Below are positions 48,247 to 57,685 of a stretch of DNA of 64,000 nucleotides, in pieces. The notes beneath the pieces were generated by a model. That model made no database searches and had not been told where the DNA came from. It worked only from the letters and a program-made list of their open reading frames with translations. The stretch comes from Holophagales bacterium (GTDB lineage Bacteria > Acidobacteriota > Thermoanaerobaculia > UBA5066). The stretch lies in the NCBI GenBank assembly GCA_016716705.1, contig JADJVF010000013.1:1-64000 (forward strand), written 5' to 3'. The first letter of the stretch is position 1, and each line of letters begins with the position of its first letter. The position numbers and the translations under genes are program-made.

Positions 48247-49300
48247 CCGCGTATCCCTCCGGCCGGCTGCTGCTGGCTGATGCAGTGGAAGGCCCCTCCG
48301 CCGAGGAGGAGCTCGCGCGCCGGGACGTCGAAGACGCGCCGGCCGGGGAAGAGCTTCTCGATGCGCTTCAGCGCCGGTGCGTCGTTCGGAGTGCCGTAGA
48401 CCGGAACGGTGACCGTCGTGTTCGCGACGTAGAAGTTCACGTAGCTCGCCGCCATCAGCTCTCCCTCGGGGTCGGTGACGACGCCGGGAGAGGGGACCGT
48501 GAAGACCTCGAGCCGGCGCCCCCGCGCGTCCCGCATCGCCGAGAGGTCGCGGACGATCTCCTTCAGCGCGGTCGCGTTCGGGTCGCCGCCGCCCGAGGGC
48601 TCCATGCAGACGACGACGCCGGGCGCCACGAAGCGGGCGACCGTGTCGACGTGCCCGTCGGTGTGGTCGTTGATCAGGCCGTCGCCGAGCCAGAGGACCT
48701 TCTCCGCACCGAGGCCCTCGCCGAGGCGCCGCTCGAGGGCGGCCTGCGGGAGACCCGGGTTGCGGTTCGGGTTCAGGAGGCACTGGCGCGTCGTCAGGAG
48801 CGTCCCCTCTCCGTCGGGCTCGACCGAGCCCCCCTCGAGGACGAGCTCGTCGCGAAACGTCCGAAGGCCCGCCGCCGCGGCGACGCGCATCGAGACCTCG
48901 GCGTCGCCCGGCAGGTCGTACTTGCCGCCCCAGCCGTTGAAGGCGAACGAGGCGGCCGCGACGTCGCCCGCGTCGGACGTGACGAAGATCGGCGCGATGT
49001 CGCGCATCCAGATGTCGCCGAACGGGATCTCGTGGACGCGGGCGCCGAGGCCGGCGAGCCGCGCGCGTGCCTCGTCCGCCCGCGCCGGCGTCGGCGCCAG
49101 GACCTCGAGCTTCTCGCCCCGGGGCACGCCGTCCGGCCCGGGGTCGGCAATGGCACGCGCAAAGGCGACGAAGGCCTCCTGCAACGGGCCCGAGCGCCTC
49201 TTCCCAGAGGTCTTCATGGCTCGGCCACGCGAGCCAGCACGCCGCGTGCGGCGCCCACTCGCCGGGCTGCGAGAACCCCGGCCTCGCGGGGCGACTTCAC
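48243..49300 (-). CDS. aguA: agmatine deiminase, N-terminal region with two indels
   Basis: Converts agmatine to N-carbamoylputrescine. The clean frame from about 49190 down carries FGDIWMRDIAPIF, SFAFNGWGGKY, LEGGSVEPDGEGTLLTT, LGDGLINDHTDGHVD and the catalytic Cys in GGGAFHCISQQQP. The family start (GEWAPHAACWLAWPSHEDLW) is coded in a neighbouring frame between about 49190 and 49275, and the most likely start is GTG 49300 in a third frame; that GTG overlaps the prolidase stop by four bases, which supports it. Indels at about 49187-49192 and 49276-49279. Restored length near 352 residues, normal. An internal ATG at 49217 would give a truncated protein. Confidence 0.92.
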
Positions 49301-50624
49301 GGCAATTCGGGGCGCGTCAGGTTGCGGACACCCTTTGCTTCGACGACGACGTCGTCCTCGACACGGATGCCGCCGCAGGGGGTGAGGCGGTCGACGAGCG
49401 CCCAGTCGAAGTCGGCGGCGTTCGGACCGCTGCGGTGGCCTCGAGGAGCATCGGAATGAAATAGAGCCCCGGCTCGATCGTGAAGACCATCCGCTCCTCG
49501 ATCGTGCGCGTCGTCCGGAGGGACGGGTACTCGGCGGGCGGCGGCGCGAGGGTCCCCTCGCGGTCCGCGAAGCGGCCCGCCACGTCGTGCACCTGGATGC
49601 CGAGGAAGTGCCCGAGGCCGTGCGGGAAGAACGGGCGCGTCAGCCCCTTCTCCACGGCGACGTCGCCCGCCACCTTCAGGATGCCCGCGCGGTGAAGGAG
49701 GTCGCCGATGAGGTGGTGGGCCCGCACGTGCAGGTCGAGGTACTTCATCCCGGGCCGCGGGGCGGCGGCGAGCTCCTGCTGGAGCGCCTCCATCCCGGCG
49801 ATGAGGTCGCGAAAGAGGGGGTCGCAGCCGTCTCCCGCGTAGGTCCGGGTGATGTCGGAGCCGTAGCCGCGGACGGAGACCCCCGCGTCGACGAGCATCG
49901 TCTTGCCGGGCGCGGCCCAGGTTCCCCGCTTGCCGTGGTAGTGGAGCGTCGAGGAGCGCTCGTCGAACCCGATGATCGTCGGGTAGGGGAGGTGCTCTTC
50001 CATCACGGAAGCGGCCGCGAGGAAGGCGTGGTGCACCTCCATCTCGGTGGCGCCCTGCCGGAAGGCGTCCTCGGCGGCCCGGAAGCCGCGCGCGGCGGGG
50101 ACGGTCGCCTCGGCGAGCGTCTCCACCTCGTAGGCGCTCTTGTACGACCGCTCCCAGTCGAGCCTCGCCACGAGCCCCTTCGGGTTGATCGCGTCCGCGG
50201 CGATGCCGCGGGCGGCGGCCTCGCCCGCCGCCTCGCCGAGGAACGCGGTCCGGGCGCCGTTCGTCCCGACGGCGGCCCAGAGCGCGTCGGGCGTCTGGGT
50301 GTCGACGACCTCGATCACGGCCGCGACGAAGTCGGGCGCCGGGTGCGGCGGCGCGTACCAGAAGTCGCGCGGGACGAGCCGCACGAGCCGCGGCCTCTTC
50401 CCCGGGCGGACCTCCAGGACGTGCCCCGGTCCCTCGACCGGCGCCCAGTGCGCGAAGTGGGGCGTCGGGTAGAAGGGGGCGTCGTTGTCGTCGGCGAAGT
50501 AGGTGAACGGCGTGCCGGAGTGGAGGAGGAGCCGGTCGAAGCCGGTCTCGGCGAGGGCGAGCTCCGTGGTCCTCTGGCGCTCGGCGACGTGCGCGTGGTA
50601 GAGGTCCGCGAGGGCGCTCTTCAT
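49297..50624 (-). CDS. pepQ: Xaa-Pro dipeptidase (M24), frame interrupted near 49437
   Basis: About 442 residues. Cleaves dipeptides with C-terminal proline. Metal ligands: Asp pair in DAGVSVRGYGSDITRTY, His in HGLGHFLGIQVHD, Glu in TIEPGLYFIP, and the final Glu in GGIRVEDDVVV, which is coded in the shifted frame after a missing base near 49437. The shifted end (RSGPNAADFDWALVDRL to ELP) restores the full family length and the stop at 49297. First gene of the operon with aguA and aguB, each joined by four-base overlaps; why prolidase is grouped with agmatine use is not clear, perhaps general amino-acid and polyamine salvage. Confidence 0.92.
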
Positions 50625-50702
50625 GCGGTGGATGTTAGCGAACGGGGCGTCGAAGCGCGCTCGGGCGTGCGGCGGCCCGACAGATTCCGCCGGACGGGGG
50701 GA

Positions 50703-51926
50703 TCAGGCGGGCGTGGGGAGCCCGTCGCCCATTCCGGAGGCCTCGACGAGCCGCTCCAGGGCGTCGACGAGGCTCCTGCGGGTCTTCTCGATCTCGAGGC
50801 GGAGCTCCTCGACACGGATCCCGGCGAGCGCCTTGGCCCTCTGGCCGCGCAGGCGCGTGCCGGCCGCGGCGGCGGCGAGGGCGGCGGCGTATTCGGCCTT
50901 CAGCCGCTCGAGCTGCGCCGCGGCGCGCAGCCGCGAAGCGTCGAGCTCGGAGAGCCGGTGGGAGGCCGAGGCGAGGGCCGTCTCGCGACGCTCGACCCAG
51001 CGGGCCGAAAGCTGCTCGGCGCGGGCGTCCCAGCCGGCCTGGGCGGCGTCGAACGCCTCGCGCGCCCGCTCGAACGTCCGGGACGAAAAGTGCCACACGG
51101 CCCGCTCCCGGGCGAGGCCGACGACTTTTTCCGGGACCGGGCGAAGGTCCTTCGCGATTCCGAGGAGCCGGCCGAGGCGGATGAGGTAGAGGCTCGGGTC
51201 GACCTGCCACCAGAGGAATCCCTGGGCGGCCGAGGCCTGGAAGTGGTGGTGGTTGTTGTGCCACCCCTCTCCCATCGTCACGAGCGCCAGGATGAAGCTG
51301 TTCCGGCTCGTGTCGCGCGTCTCGAAGACCCGCTTGCCGAAGACGTGCGTCACGCTGTTGATGGCGAACGTCCCGTGCCAGAGAAGGACCGTCGAGAGAA
51401 AGAAGCCCCAGAAGAGGCCGGTCCAGGAGAACGCGAGCCAGAGGCCGAGCCCGTAGAGCATCGGCGCCAGGAACTGGTTGCGGTCGAGCCAGACGAGCTC
51501 GGGGAATTTCGTGAAGTCGCGGATCGCCTCGAGCTGCGTCTCCTCGTACTCGTCCGCGAGGATCCACCCCATGTGGCTCCACCAGAAGCCCTTCTGCACC
51601 GGCGAGTGGATGTCCTCGGGCTGGTCGGAGAAGCGGTGGTGGTGGCGGTGGTGCGCGGCCCACCAGAGGACCCCCTTCTGGGCCGCCGTCTGGCCGACGA
51701 AGGCCATGACGAACTGCCAGAAGCGGTTCATCCGGTACGTCCGGTGTGCGAAGTAGCGATGGAAGCCCGCGGTGATCGCGAACATCCGGAGGTAGTACGA
51801 CCCGAGGCAGAGGGCGACCCCTTCCCAGGAGAAGTCGAGGGCGAGGATGCCCAGGGCGGCGGCGTGGACGAGGCCGAAGCCGAAGGCGGCAGCGAAGCGA
51901 ATGCGGGGGCGGGGCGTCGCGTTCAT
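50703..51926 (-). CDS. acyl-lipid/acyl-CoA desaturase with C-terminal coiled-coil extension
   Basis: 407 residues. Residues 1-270 are a membrane di-iron desaturase with the three histidine boxes HRYFAH, HHRHHH and HNNHHH and four helices, introducing a double bond (delta-9 type) into fatty acyl chains. Residues about 280-400 are an added Ala/Arg/Glu-rich helix (RERAVWHFSSRTFERAREAF, ELRLEIEKTRRSLVDALERL) not typical for the family, likely a coiled coil. It lies 61 bp after the plsC gene, so lipid synthesis genes are grouped here. Confidence 0.93.
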   Translation of the reverse strand: MNATPRPRIRFAAAFGFGLVHAAALGILALDFSWEGVALCLGSYYLRMFAITAGFHRYFAHRTYRMNRFWQFVMAFVGQTAAQKGVLWWAAHHRHHHRFSDQPEDIHSPVQKGFWWSHMGWILADEYEETQLEAIRDFTKFPELVWLDRNQFLAPMLYGLGLWLAFSWTGLFWGFFLSTVLLWHGTFAINSVTHVFGKRVFETRDTSRNSFILALVTMGEGWHNNHHHFQASAAQGFLWWQVDPSLYLIRLGRLLGIAKDLRPVPEKVVGLARERAVWHFSSRTFERAREAFDAAQAGWDARAEQLSARWVERRETALASASHRLSELDASRLRAAAQLERLKAEYAAALAAAAAGTRLRGQRAKALAGIRVEELRLEIEKTRRSLVDALERLVEASGMGDGLPTPA

Positions 51927-51986
51927 GCGCGGGTGTCCTGTTTCTGGCGCCTCGGTCCTTCGGGACCGGCCGCCGGACCCATCATC

Positions 51987-52715
51987 TCACGCCGTCTCCG
52001 CCGCAAGGCGGTCCTGAGCTTCCTGCATCGAAGCGCGCACCGTCGCGACGAGCTTCTCGAGATCCTCCTCCCCCAGCCCCTGGGTCGGAATCGGCGGGAG
52101 GACGCGCAGTCGGATCCGGCCCGGGTAGACGAGGAGCCGGTGCCCGTCGAGGACGTCTTCCAGCGGCGTGCAGACGATCGGGACGATCGGGACCTGCGCC
52201 GCGATCGCGAGGTGGAACGACCCCTTCTTGAACGGCAGGAGCGTCGGACCCCCGTTGCGGTGCCCTTCCGGGAAGACCCAGACGGAAATCCGCTCGTTCC
52301 TCACGCGCGCGGCGCCGGCGGCGATGGAGGCGATGGCGCTCGCCAGGTCCCTGCGGTCGAGGAGGATGTTCCCGGCGGCGCGGAAGAACCAGCCGAAGAC
52401 CGGGATCTTCTCGATCTCCTTCTTCCCGATGACGACCGTCCGCCTCGGGAACAGGCCGCCGTAGACGACGATGTCGAGGTTCGACTTGTGGCTCGCCATC
52501 AGGATGGCCGGGGCCGAGTCGGCGATGCGGTTCCGGTCCTCCACCGTCACCCGCCAGCCGAGGAGCGTCGTCATGATCCAGTGGAAGGTCCGGGAGACCT
52601 GGAACGAGGCGTTCCCGCGCGGGCGCAGGGCGACGTAGAGAAGGCCGCCCAAGGACACGGCGACGAAGGAGAGCGCGCCGACCACGCACGCGAGGACGAA
52701 GTGGACCCGCGCCAC
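51987..52715 (-). CDS. plsC: 1-acyl-sn-glycerol-3-phosphate acyltransferase
   Basis: 242 residues. Adds the second acyl chain to lysophosphatidic acid at the inner membrane. N-terminal helices (FVLACVVGALSFVAVSLGGL), active-site motif I ASHKSNLDI (HX4D, with a less common K-S-N-L), motif II IGKKEIEKIPVFGWFF and motif III FPEGHRNGG, plus IVPIVCTPLEDVL. Transcribed between the second acyltransferase and the desaturase, in a presumed operon. Confidence 0.93.
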   Translation of the reverse strand: MARVHFVLACVVGALSFVAVSLGGLLYVALRPRGNASFQVSRTFHWIMTTLLGWRVTVEDRNRIADSAPAILMASHKSNLDIVVYGGLFPRRTVVIGKKEIEKIPVFGWFFRAAGNILLDRRDLASAIASIAAGAARVRNERISVWVFPEGHRNGGPTLLPFKKGSFHLAIAAQVPIVPIVCTPLEDVLDGHRLLVYPGRIRLRVLPPIPTQGLGEEDLEKLVATVRASMQEAQDRLAAETA

Positions 52716-52811
52716 GGCCCTGCAGCGGACCCCTCACGCGGAGCTCCTCGCGGGAGGCCCGGCTCCGCGGAGATGGGAGGATCGGCGCGCGGGCGTCGGC
52801 GGCGAGGTCCC

Positions 52812-53522
52812 TCAGCGCGTCTCCGAGGTCGGCCCGGACGCGTCCATCAGGTCCTCAGGTCTCCGGGGCCGAGGCCCGCGGTCGGGACGGGCGCGAGAAC
52901 GCGCAGCCGGACCGTTCCGGGGCGCGCCCAGCGGCGCGTCGATCACGGCGGAGAGCGGGCTCACGGCGATGGGCAGAATGGGGAACTGTGCTGCCAGGGC
53001 GAGGTGAAAGACGCCCTTCTTGAACCGCAGCATCTCGGTGTTCATGTTGCGGTGACCCTCGGGGGCCACCCAGACGGAGACGCCGACCGACTTTGCCGCC
53101 TCCGCCGCCACGCGGATCGTCTCCATCGCCGCGGGGACCGAGCTCCGGTCGATCAGGACGTTTCCCGTCGCCGTCCAGAGCCAGCCGAAGAGCGGAATCC
53201 GCTCCAGCTCCTTCTTCCGGGGCGGCCGCGAAGATCTCCCGGCGACGACTGGGGCCACGACCGGGTGCCCCCCCCCCCGGGGGGCGGGGGGGGGGCGCCC
53301 CCCCCGGAGCTCCAGCCCCTCGGCCTCGATCCGCCAGCCGAGGACCCGCTGCATGACCCTCGAGTAGGTCCGGGCGGCGAAGACCGCGGCGTGCCCCTTC
53401 GGCCCGCGGACGAGGGCGATCGCGAGCGCCGCGGCGGAGACGACCGGGAGGAAGAGGCCTCCCACGATCGACGCGGCGACGAAGTGGATCGTGTAAACGC
53501 AGCGGCGGAGAAGATTCGACAT
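52812..53522 (-). CDS. second PlsC-type acyltransferase, motif I region destroyed
   Basis: About 236 residues as written. Recognisable: N-terminal helices (IVGGLFLPVVSAAALAIALV), VLGWRIEAEGLELRG, then a nonsense Pro/Gly-rich stretch, then RKKELERIPLFGWLWTATGN, APEGHRNMNTEMLRFKKGVF and FPILPIAVSPLSAVID. The HX4D motif should lie exactly where the C11/G10 homopolymers (53268-53305) occur, and the C-terminus after 52935 is also in another frame (RPGTVRLRVLAPVPTAGLG, stop at 52847). The paralog at 51987 shows what the intact gene would look like. Either corrupted sequence or a decayed duplicate; I favour corrupted sequence because the flanks are intact. Confidence 0.8.
   Translation of the reverse strand: MSNLLRRCVYTIHFVAASIVGGLFLPVVSAAALAIALVRGPKGHAAVFAARTYSRVMQRVLGWRIEAEGLELRGGRPPPAPRGGGHPVVAPVVAGRSSRPPRKKELERIPLFGWLWTATGNVLIDRSSVPAAMETIRVAAEAAKSVGVSVWVAPEGHRNMNTEMLRFKKGVFHLALAAQFPILPIAVSPLSAVIDAPLGAPRNGPAARSRARPDRGPRPRRPEDLMDASGPTSETR
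53268..53305. repeat. abnormal G/C homopolymer block
   Basis: C11, G6, C, G10, C, G, C8 in 38 bases, inside the second plsC gene. No other place in the window has runs beyond about six. Likely a base-calling or assembly artefact replacing the HX4D codons. Confidence 0.8.
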
Positions 53523-53557
53523 GCGGCCCGGTTCCGGGAGGCCGCATTATCTCCGCG

Positions 53558-54811
53558 ATGGAGGCGGGCATCGTGATCGTCGGCGGAGGGGCCGCGGGGC
53601 TCCTGGCCGCCGCTTCGTCCGCAGCCCGCCTCCGCGAGGCCGGGAGCGACGCGCCGGTCGTCGTCCTCGAGGCGGCGCGCGAGCCGGGGAGGAAGATCCT
53701 GGTCTCCGGGGGCGGCCACTGCAACGTCCTCCCGCTGCGCGAGGCGCGGGCGCGTTTCGTCTCCACCTCGCCGCGCCGCCTCGTCGACCGCTTCCTCGAC
53801 CGCTTCCCGCTGGGCGCCCAGCGCGCCTTCTTCGAGGAGCTCCTCGGAGGTCCCCTTCGCGAGGAGGCTGAGTCGGCGAAGCTCTACCCGCCGTCGAACC
53901 GGGCCCGGGACGTGCGCGACGCGCTGGTGGCGCACGCGCGGGATGCCGGGGCCGAGGTGCGCGCCTCGATGCCCGTTCGGGGGATCTCGCGGCGGGAGGA
54001 CGGCGGCTTCGATGTCCGCCTCGACGCGGACTCGCTGGCCGCCTCCCGCGTCGTCCTCGCCACCGGAGGCCGTTCCGTCCTCGCCGGGGGAGCCGACGCG
54101 GCCGGGTTCGACTGGGTCGCGGCCCTCGGCCACACGATTCGTCCCCTCTGTCCCGCGCTCGTTCCGCTCACCGGCTCCTCGCCCGCGCACGCGGCCCTCT
54201 CCGGCGTCTCGCTCGAGGCGAAGGTGACGGCGGCGAGCGGAGACCAGTCGGTCACGACCCGCGGCGGGTTCCTCTTCACCCACAAGGGCTGGAGTGGACC
54301 CGCGATTCTCGACGCTTCCCACGTCGCCTCGCGAGCTCTTGCGGATGGCCGGCCCTTCACCGTGACCGTGTCATTCGGCGGGAGCGTCGAGGAGTGGGAG
54401 GCGGCCCTTCGACCCCACTCCGGCTCCGGCTCCGTCCTGGGCGTTCTCCGCCGAACGCTCCCCGACCGCGTCTCCGCCCTCGTCCTCTCCGAGGCCGGAG
54501 TGGCGGCGGTCGAGCCCCTTCACCGCCTCACGCGCGAGGCGCGGCGCGAGGTCGTCCGCGCCCTCTCCGCCCTCCCCCTCCCGGTCGAGGGGACCGAAGG
54601 CTACCGGACTGCCGAGGTGACGGCCGGCGGCGTGGCGCTGGAGGAGGTCGACCCCGGCAGCGGCGCGAGCCGCCTCGTCCCCGGCCTCTTCCTCGCCGGC
54701 GAGATCCTCGACGCCACCGGCCCGATCGGCGGCTTCAACTTCCAGTGGGCCTGGGCGACGGGGAAGACGGCGGGAGAGGGAGCGGCGCGGGCGCTCCTGG
54801 CGGGGGGCTGA
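53558..54811 (+). CDS. BaiN/HI0933-type FAD-dependent oxidoreductase
   Basis: 417 residues. FAD-binding loop IVIVGGGAAGLLAAASSAAR at the N-terminus, then EPGRKILVSGGGHCNVLP, the hallmark of this family (SGGGRCN), RTAEVTAGGVALEEVDP and the C-terminal GEILDATGPIGGFNFQWAWA. The family includes poorly defined NAD(P)/FAD oxidoreductases; substrate unknown, and the older 'aminoacetone oxidase' label is not proven. Divergent from plsC2; its 3' end overlaps the convergent S41 gene by 77 bp, so one of the two stops may be misplaced. Confidence 0.9.
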   Translation: MEAGIVIVGGGAAGLLAAASSAARLREAGSDAPVVVLEAAREPGRKILVSGGGHCNVLPLREARARFVSTSPRRLVDRFLDRFPLGAQRAFFEELLGGPLREEAESAKLYPPSNRARDVRDALVAHARDAGAEVRASMPVRGISRREDGGFDVRLDADSLAASRVVLATGGRSVLAGGADAAGFDWVAALGHTIRPLCPALVPLTGSSPAHAALSGVSLEAKVTAASGDQSVTTRGGFLFTHKGWSGPAILDASHVASRALADGRPFTVTVSFGGSVEEWEAALRPHSGSGSVLGVLRRTLPDRVSALVLSEAGVAAVEPLHRLTREARREVVRALSALPLPVEGTEGYRTAEVTAGGVALEEVDPGSGASRLVPGLFLAGEILDATGPIGGFNFQWAWATGKTAGEGAARALLAGG

Positions 54812-57105
54812 CCGGAGGGGCCGACCCCCGCGGCGCATTCCCCGTGGCGCGCGCGATGGCGAGACCCCGCTCGAGGACCTCGTCCCGGCCGGCGCGCAGC
54901 CCCTCGACGGTGGGCGTGACCGGCACGTCGGGCTTCACGCCGACGAGATGGAACGGCGCCTTCCCGTCGTGCCCCGTCACGCGCATGCCGGTGAAGCTGA
55001 CCCGGAAGCCGGACGGGGTCCCGAAGGCGGCGACGTTGCCGTTCGTTCCGGCCGTGGCGGACCCCACGATCGACCCGAGCTTGTGGTCGGCGACGTACCC
55101 CATCACCGACTCCGCGTAGCTGATCGCTCGCGCGTCCGTCAGGAAGACGACCGTCCCCCCGATGCGCGGCTTCGCCGGCGCGACGTCCCACCCGAAGCCG
55201 TTCCACCCGGCCACTTTTCCGAAGGGTCCGACGATCCGCGCGACATGCATCCAGCGGTCGGTCTCCGGTGCGTCGAGGAGGTGCGGGAGGAGGCCGCTTC
55301 CGGCGTCCCCCGGATAACCGCGCAGGTCGAAAACGACGCCTCGTGCCTTCGCCAGGGCTTCGAGCGCGGGCCCGACCTTCGACATCCCCGCGCGCGTGAG
55401 GTCGACGTACCAGACTCCCGGGTCGATTTCCACGACCGGTCCCGGCCGCGGCTCGCGCGGCGCCTGCGCGTCGTCGAACGAGAGCGTGACGGGCCGGATG
55501 CCGGACCCGGCGTCCAGGTCGAGCGTCGTCGCCGTGCCCTTCGGGCCGACGCCGAGCTCAACGGCCACCTGCGCTCCCCGCCAGCCGTCCGTGCCGGACT
55601 GGAGGCGCGTGAGCTCGGCGATCCTCCGCGCCGCGGGAACGCCGTCGATCGCCGTCACGACGGCCCCCACGGGCACGTCCTCTGCGGAGCTCGCCGTGAT
55701 GGCGAGACGGTCTCCGAGGAGCGCGAACGCCACCGGGAGGTGACCGAGGCTCCTCTTGTCGAGGGATCGACGACGACGCCGTGGCCGTCGCGGGCGTCGG
55801 CCACGAGCCTTCGGAGGGCGTCGCGCTGCGCGGGGCGCGAGGCCGCAGCGCTCGCGTCCTCCAGTGCGGGGACGAGGCGCTTCTCCCATTCGACGCCGGC
55901 CTCCGGGCCAGTAGGGGTAGAAGTGCCGGAAGACGTTCCAGACGACGACGACGTCGGCGAGGCGCTGCTCGGAACCGGGCCCGTCCGGAGACTCGGGCCG
56001 GACGGCGATCGCGGCGATCGCGGCGGCGAGGGCGTCGAGGGACTTCTGCCGCGCGGGGTTGGTCCGGGCCTCCCCGTCCGCGATCGAGAGCGGCACCCGG
56101 GCCGAGAGCCCCAGCCCGAGGTCGAGGTCGACGTGTGCGCCCCGCACGGGCGGAGAGTCCGGGACGAGCTCCGGCGCGGCGGGGTCGCGAGAGGGCGGCG
56201 CGAGGCGGAGGAATCGCCGCCCCTCGGGGGCGTCGGCCTCGGGCCGGGAGACGATCGCCGCGCGCGACGTCCCGGTCCGGTACCAGGGCGCCGCCTTCGT
56301 TTCGTCAGGCTCCTCGAAGCCGGGATCCCGGATGGGAACGGGAGAGAACGTCCCGTCCGGGCCCTTCACCCAGAGCTCGAACGCGTCGAAGTCGGCGGTC
56401 GCCGCTCCGAACGCCATCGCTCCGACCATCGCCTTGAACCCGTCAGCCGGTACGGCCGTCTCGATCGTGCAGAGACGCCACGCGGCGTCGCACGGGACGC
56501 TTCATCATGTTGTCGAGAAAGGCGATCGACTTGTCCGCGCGGTCGATGCGGAGCGCGATCGTCCCGCCGCCCGTCTCCGCGGACGTCGTCGCGCGGACCC
56601 TGGCCTGGAGGCGGATCGTCCTCCCCTGGAGCGCCTCCGCGGGAAGCACCTGGACGTACCCGACGAAGCCGTCGATCGCGGCGGGAGGAGCTGCGCGGTT
56701 CGTCCGCTTTCCCAGGTAGGGCCCCGGGACGTCGTTCCCCGCGAAACCCGGCCCGTAGTAGCGCCAGGCGACGAGAGGCTCCTCGCCCTCTGCCGCAGCC
56801 GCAGCGGGCAGCCGCGGCGAGACCTCGAAGCCGGGGCCGAGAGGGGCGAAGAGTCGAAGGAGCGTGTTGCGGAGGGTGGCCTGGTCCGCGGCGTACCGGA
56901 CCTTCGAGACGCCGTGGACGGCGAAGCGGTCCCAGTCGAGCTCCGCCGCCGCGTCGGAGGGGCAGAAGAAGCGGGCGACGCCGTAGAGCCTTGCGAAGGC
57001 GGCGACGTTCGCGATCTCGTGCTCGGGGTACGGCAGGCGTTCGGCGATCGCGGCGGAGGCGGCCCCGAGGACGACCATGGCGAGGACGAGCAGGCGCTTG
57101 TACAT
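54735..57105 (-). CDS. exported S41-type (C-terminal processing) peptidase, several indels
   Basis: About 790 residues. ATG 57105 after GGAGG, signal peptide LLVLAMVVLGAASAAIA. Domain order: a family-typical N-terminal part (EHEIANVAAFARLYGVARFF), a middle beta domain (FELWVKGPDGTF), a region with DVVVVWNVFRHFYPYW, a PDZ-like segment (VPVGAVVTAIDGVPA), and the S41 catalytic core (GVVFDLRGYPGDAG, AISYAESVMGYVADHKLGSI with catalytic Ser, VGSATAGTNG). Frame changes lie near 56483 and within 55755-55915. The restored order matches large S41 peptidases common in Acidobacteria and Bacteroidetes. Periplasmic protein or peptide turnover; specificity unknown. Confidence 0.85.
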
Positions 57106-57214
57106 GCTTTCCCTCCGGAGGCCCTGTGCCGGACTACGGACCAGTTTACGTCCGCGCCAGTGGTCCGGCAGGGGCCGGACGGTGCCCACCCGGCGACGAG
57201 AGGGTCTGCGGCCC

Positions 57215-57556
57215 TCAGCCTTTGACGATGAACCCGCGAGCCGCAAGGAGGGTTCGCACCCTCTCGCGGACGTCCCCGGCGAGCTCGATGGCGCCGGGGC
57301 GGACCGTGCCGCCCACCGCGCACGCCTTCTTCAGCGCCTTTGCGAGCTCCTCGAGGAAGGGGCCGTTGTCGGGGAGCGCGTCGACGACCGTCACGCTCTT
57401 GCCTCCGCGCCCCTTCTTCTCGATCCGCAGCTTCGCCGTCACCTTTGCCGGAACCGGCTCGTCGAGCTTCTTCGAGCAGCGGCAGTCGTTCGCCGGCCAG
57501 CCGCACGTCGGGCAAACCCGCCCCTTCTCGCTCGAGTAGACGACGCGTCCGCTCAC
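57215..57556 (-). CDS. SUI1/YciH-type translation initiation factor-like protein
   Basis: 113 residues, GTG start. A small Cys cluster (CPTCGWPANDCRC) precedes the SUI1 fold: AKLRIEKKGRGGKSVTVVDA, KALKKACAVGGTVRPGAIEL and ERVRTLLAARGFIVKG. This matches bacterial eIF1-like YciH proteins, which can influence start-site fidelity and stress translation. Cytoplasmic. The start is 94 bp from the divergent oxygenase-like gene. Confidence 0.9.
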   Translation of the reverse strand: MSGRVVYSSEKGRVCPTCGWPANDCRCSKKLDEPVPAKVTAKLRIEKKGRGGKSVTVVDALPDNGPFLEELAKALKKACAVGGTVRPGAIELAGDVRERVRTLLAARGFIVKG

Positions 57557-57649
57557 CCGCCGATCATGGCAGAGACCGGGCGATGGGGCAGGGCGGCCCA
57601 TTCGGGATCGTAGGGCCGTTCGGCGGGTTCGCCGGTTGCCGAATCCCGT

Positions 57650-57655
57650 TTGACA
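57650..57655 (+). promoter_or_regulatory. possible -35 element (TTGACA)
   Basis: A perfect TTGACA followed after 18 bp by GACGAT (weak -10). It coincides with a potential TTG start codon; as a promoter it would favour GTG 57686 as the true start of the next gene, though then the leader would be very short. Confidence 0.3.
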
Positions 57656-57685
57656 AGCGGGCCGCGGCGACTCGACGATTCGTCC

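Noticed and set aside
49587..53576. 1,329-codon open frame on the plus strand
   Set aside because: Runs antisense across four recognised genes (prolidase, desaturase, two acyltransferases); a composition artefact.
57650..57685. TTG 57650 as the start of the oxygenase-like gene
   Set aside because: The codon is part of a perfect TTGACA, there is no ribosome-binding site, and the added residues look non-conserved; GTG 57686 preferred but not proven.
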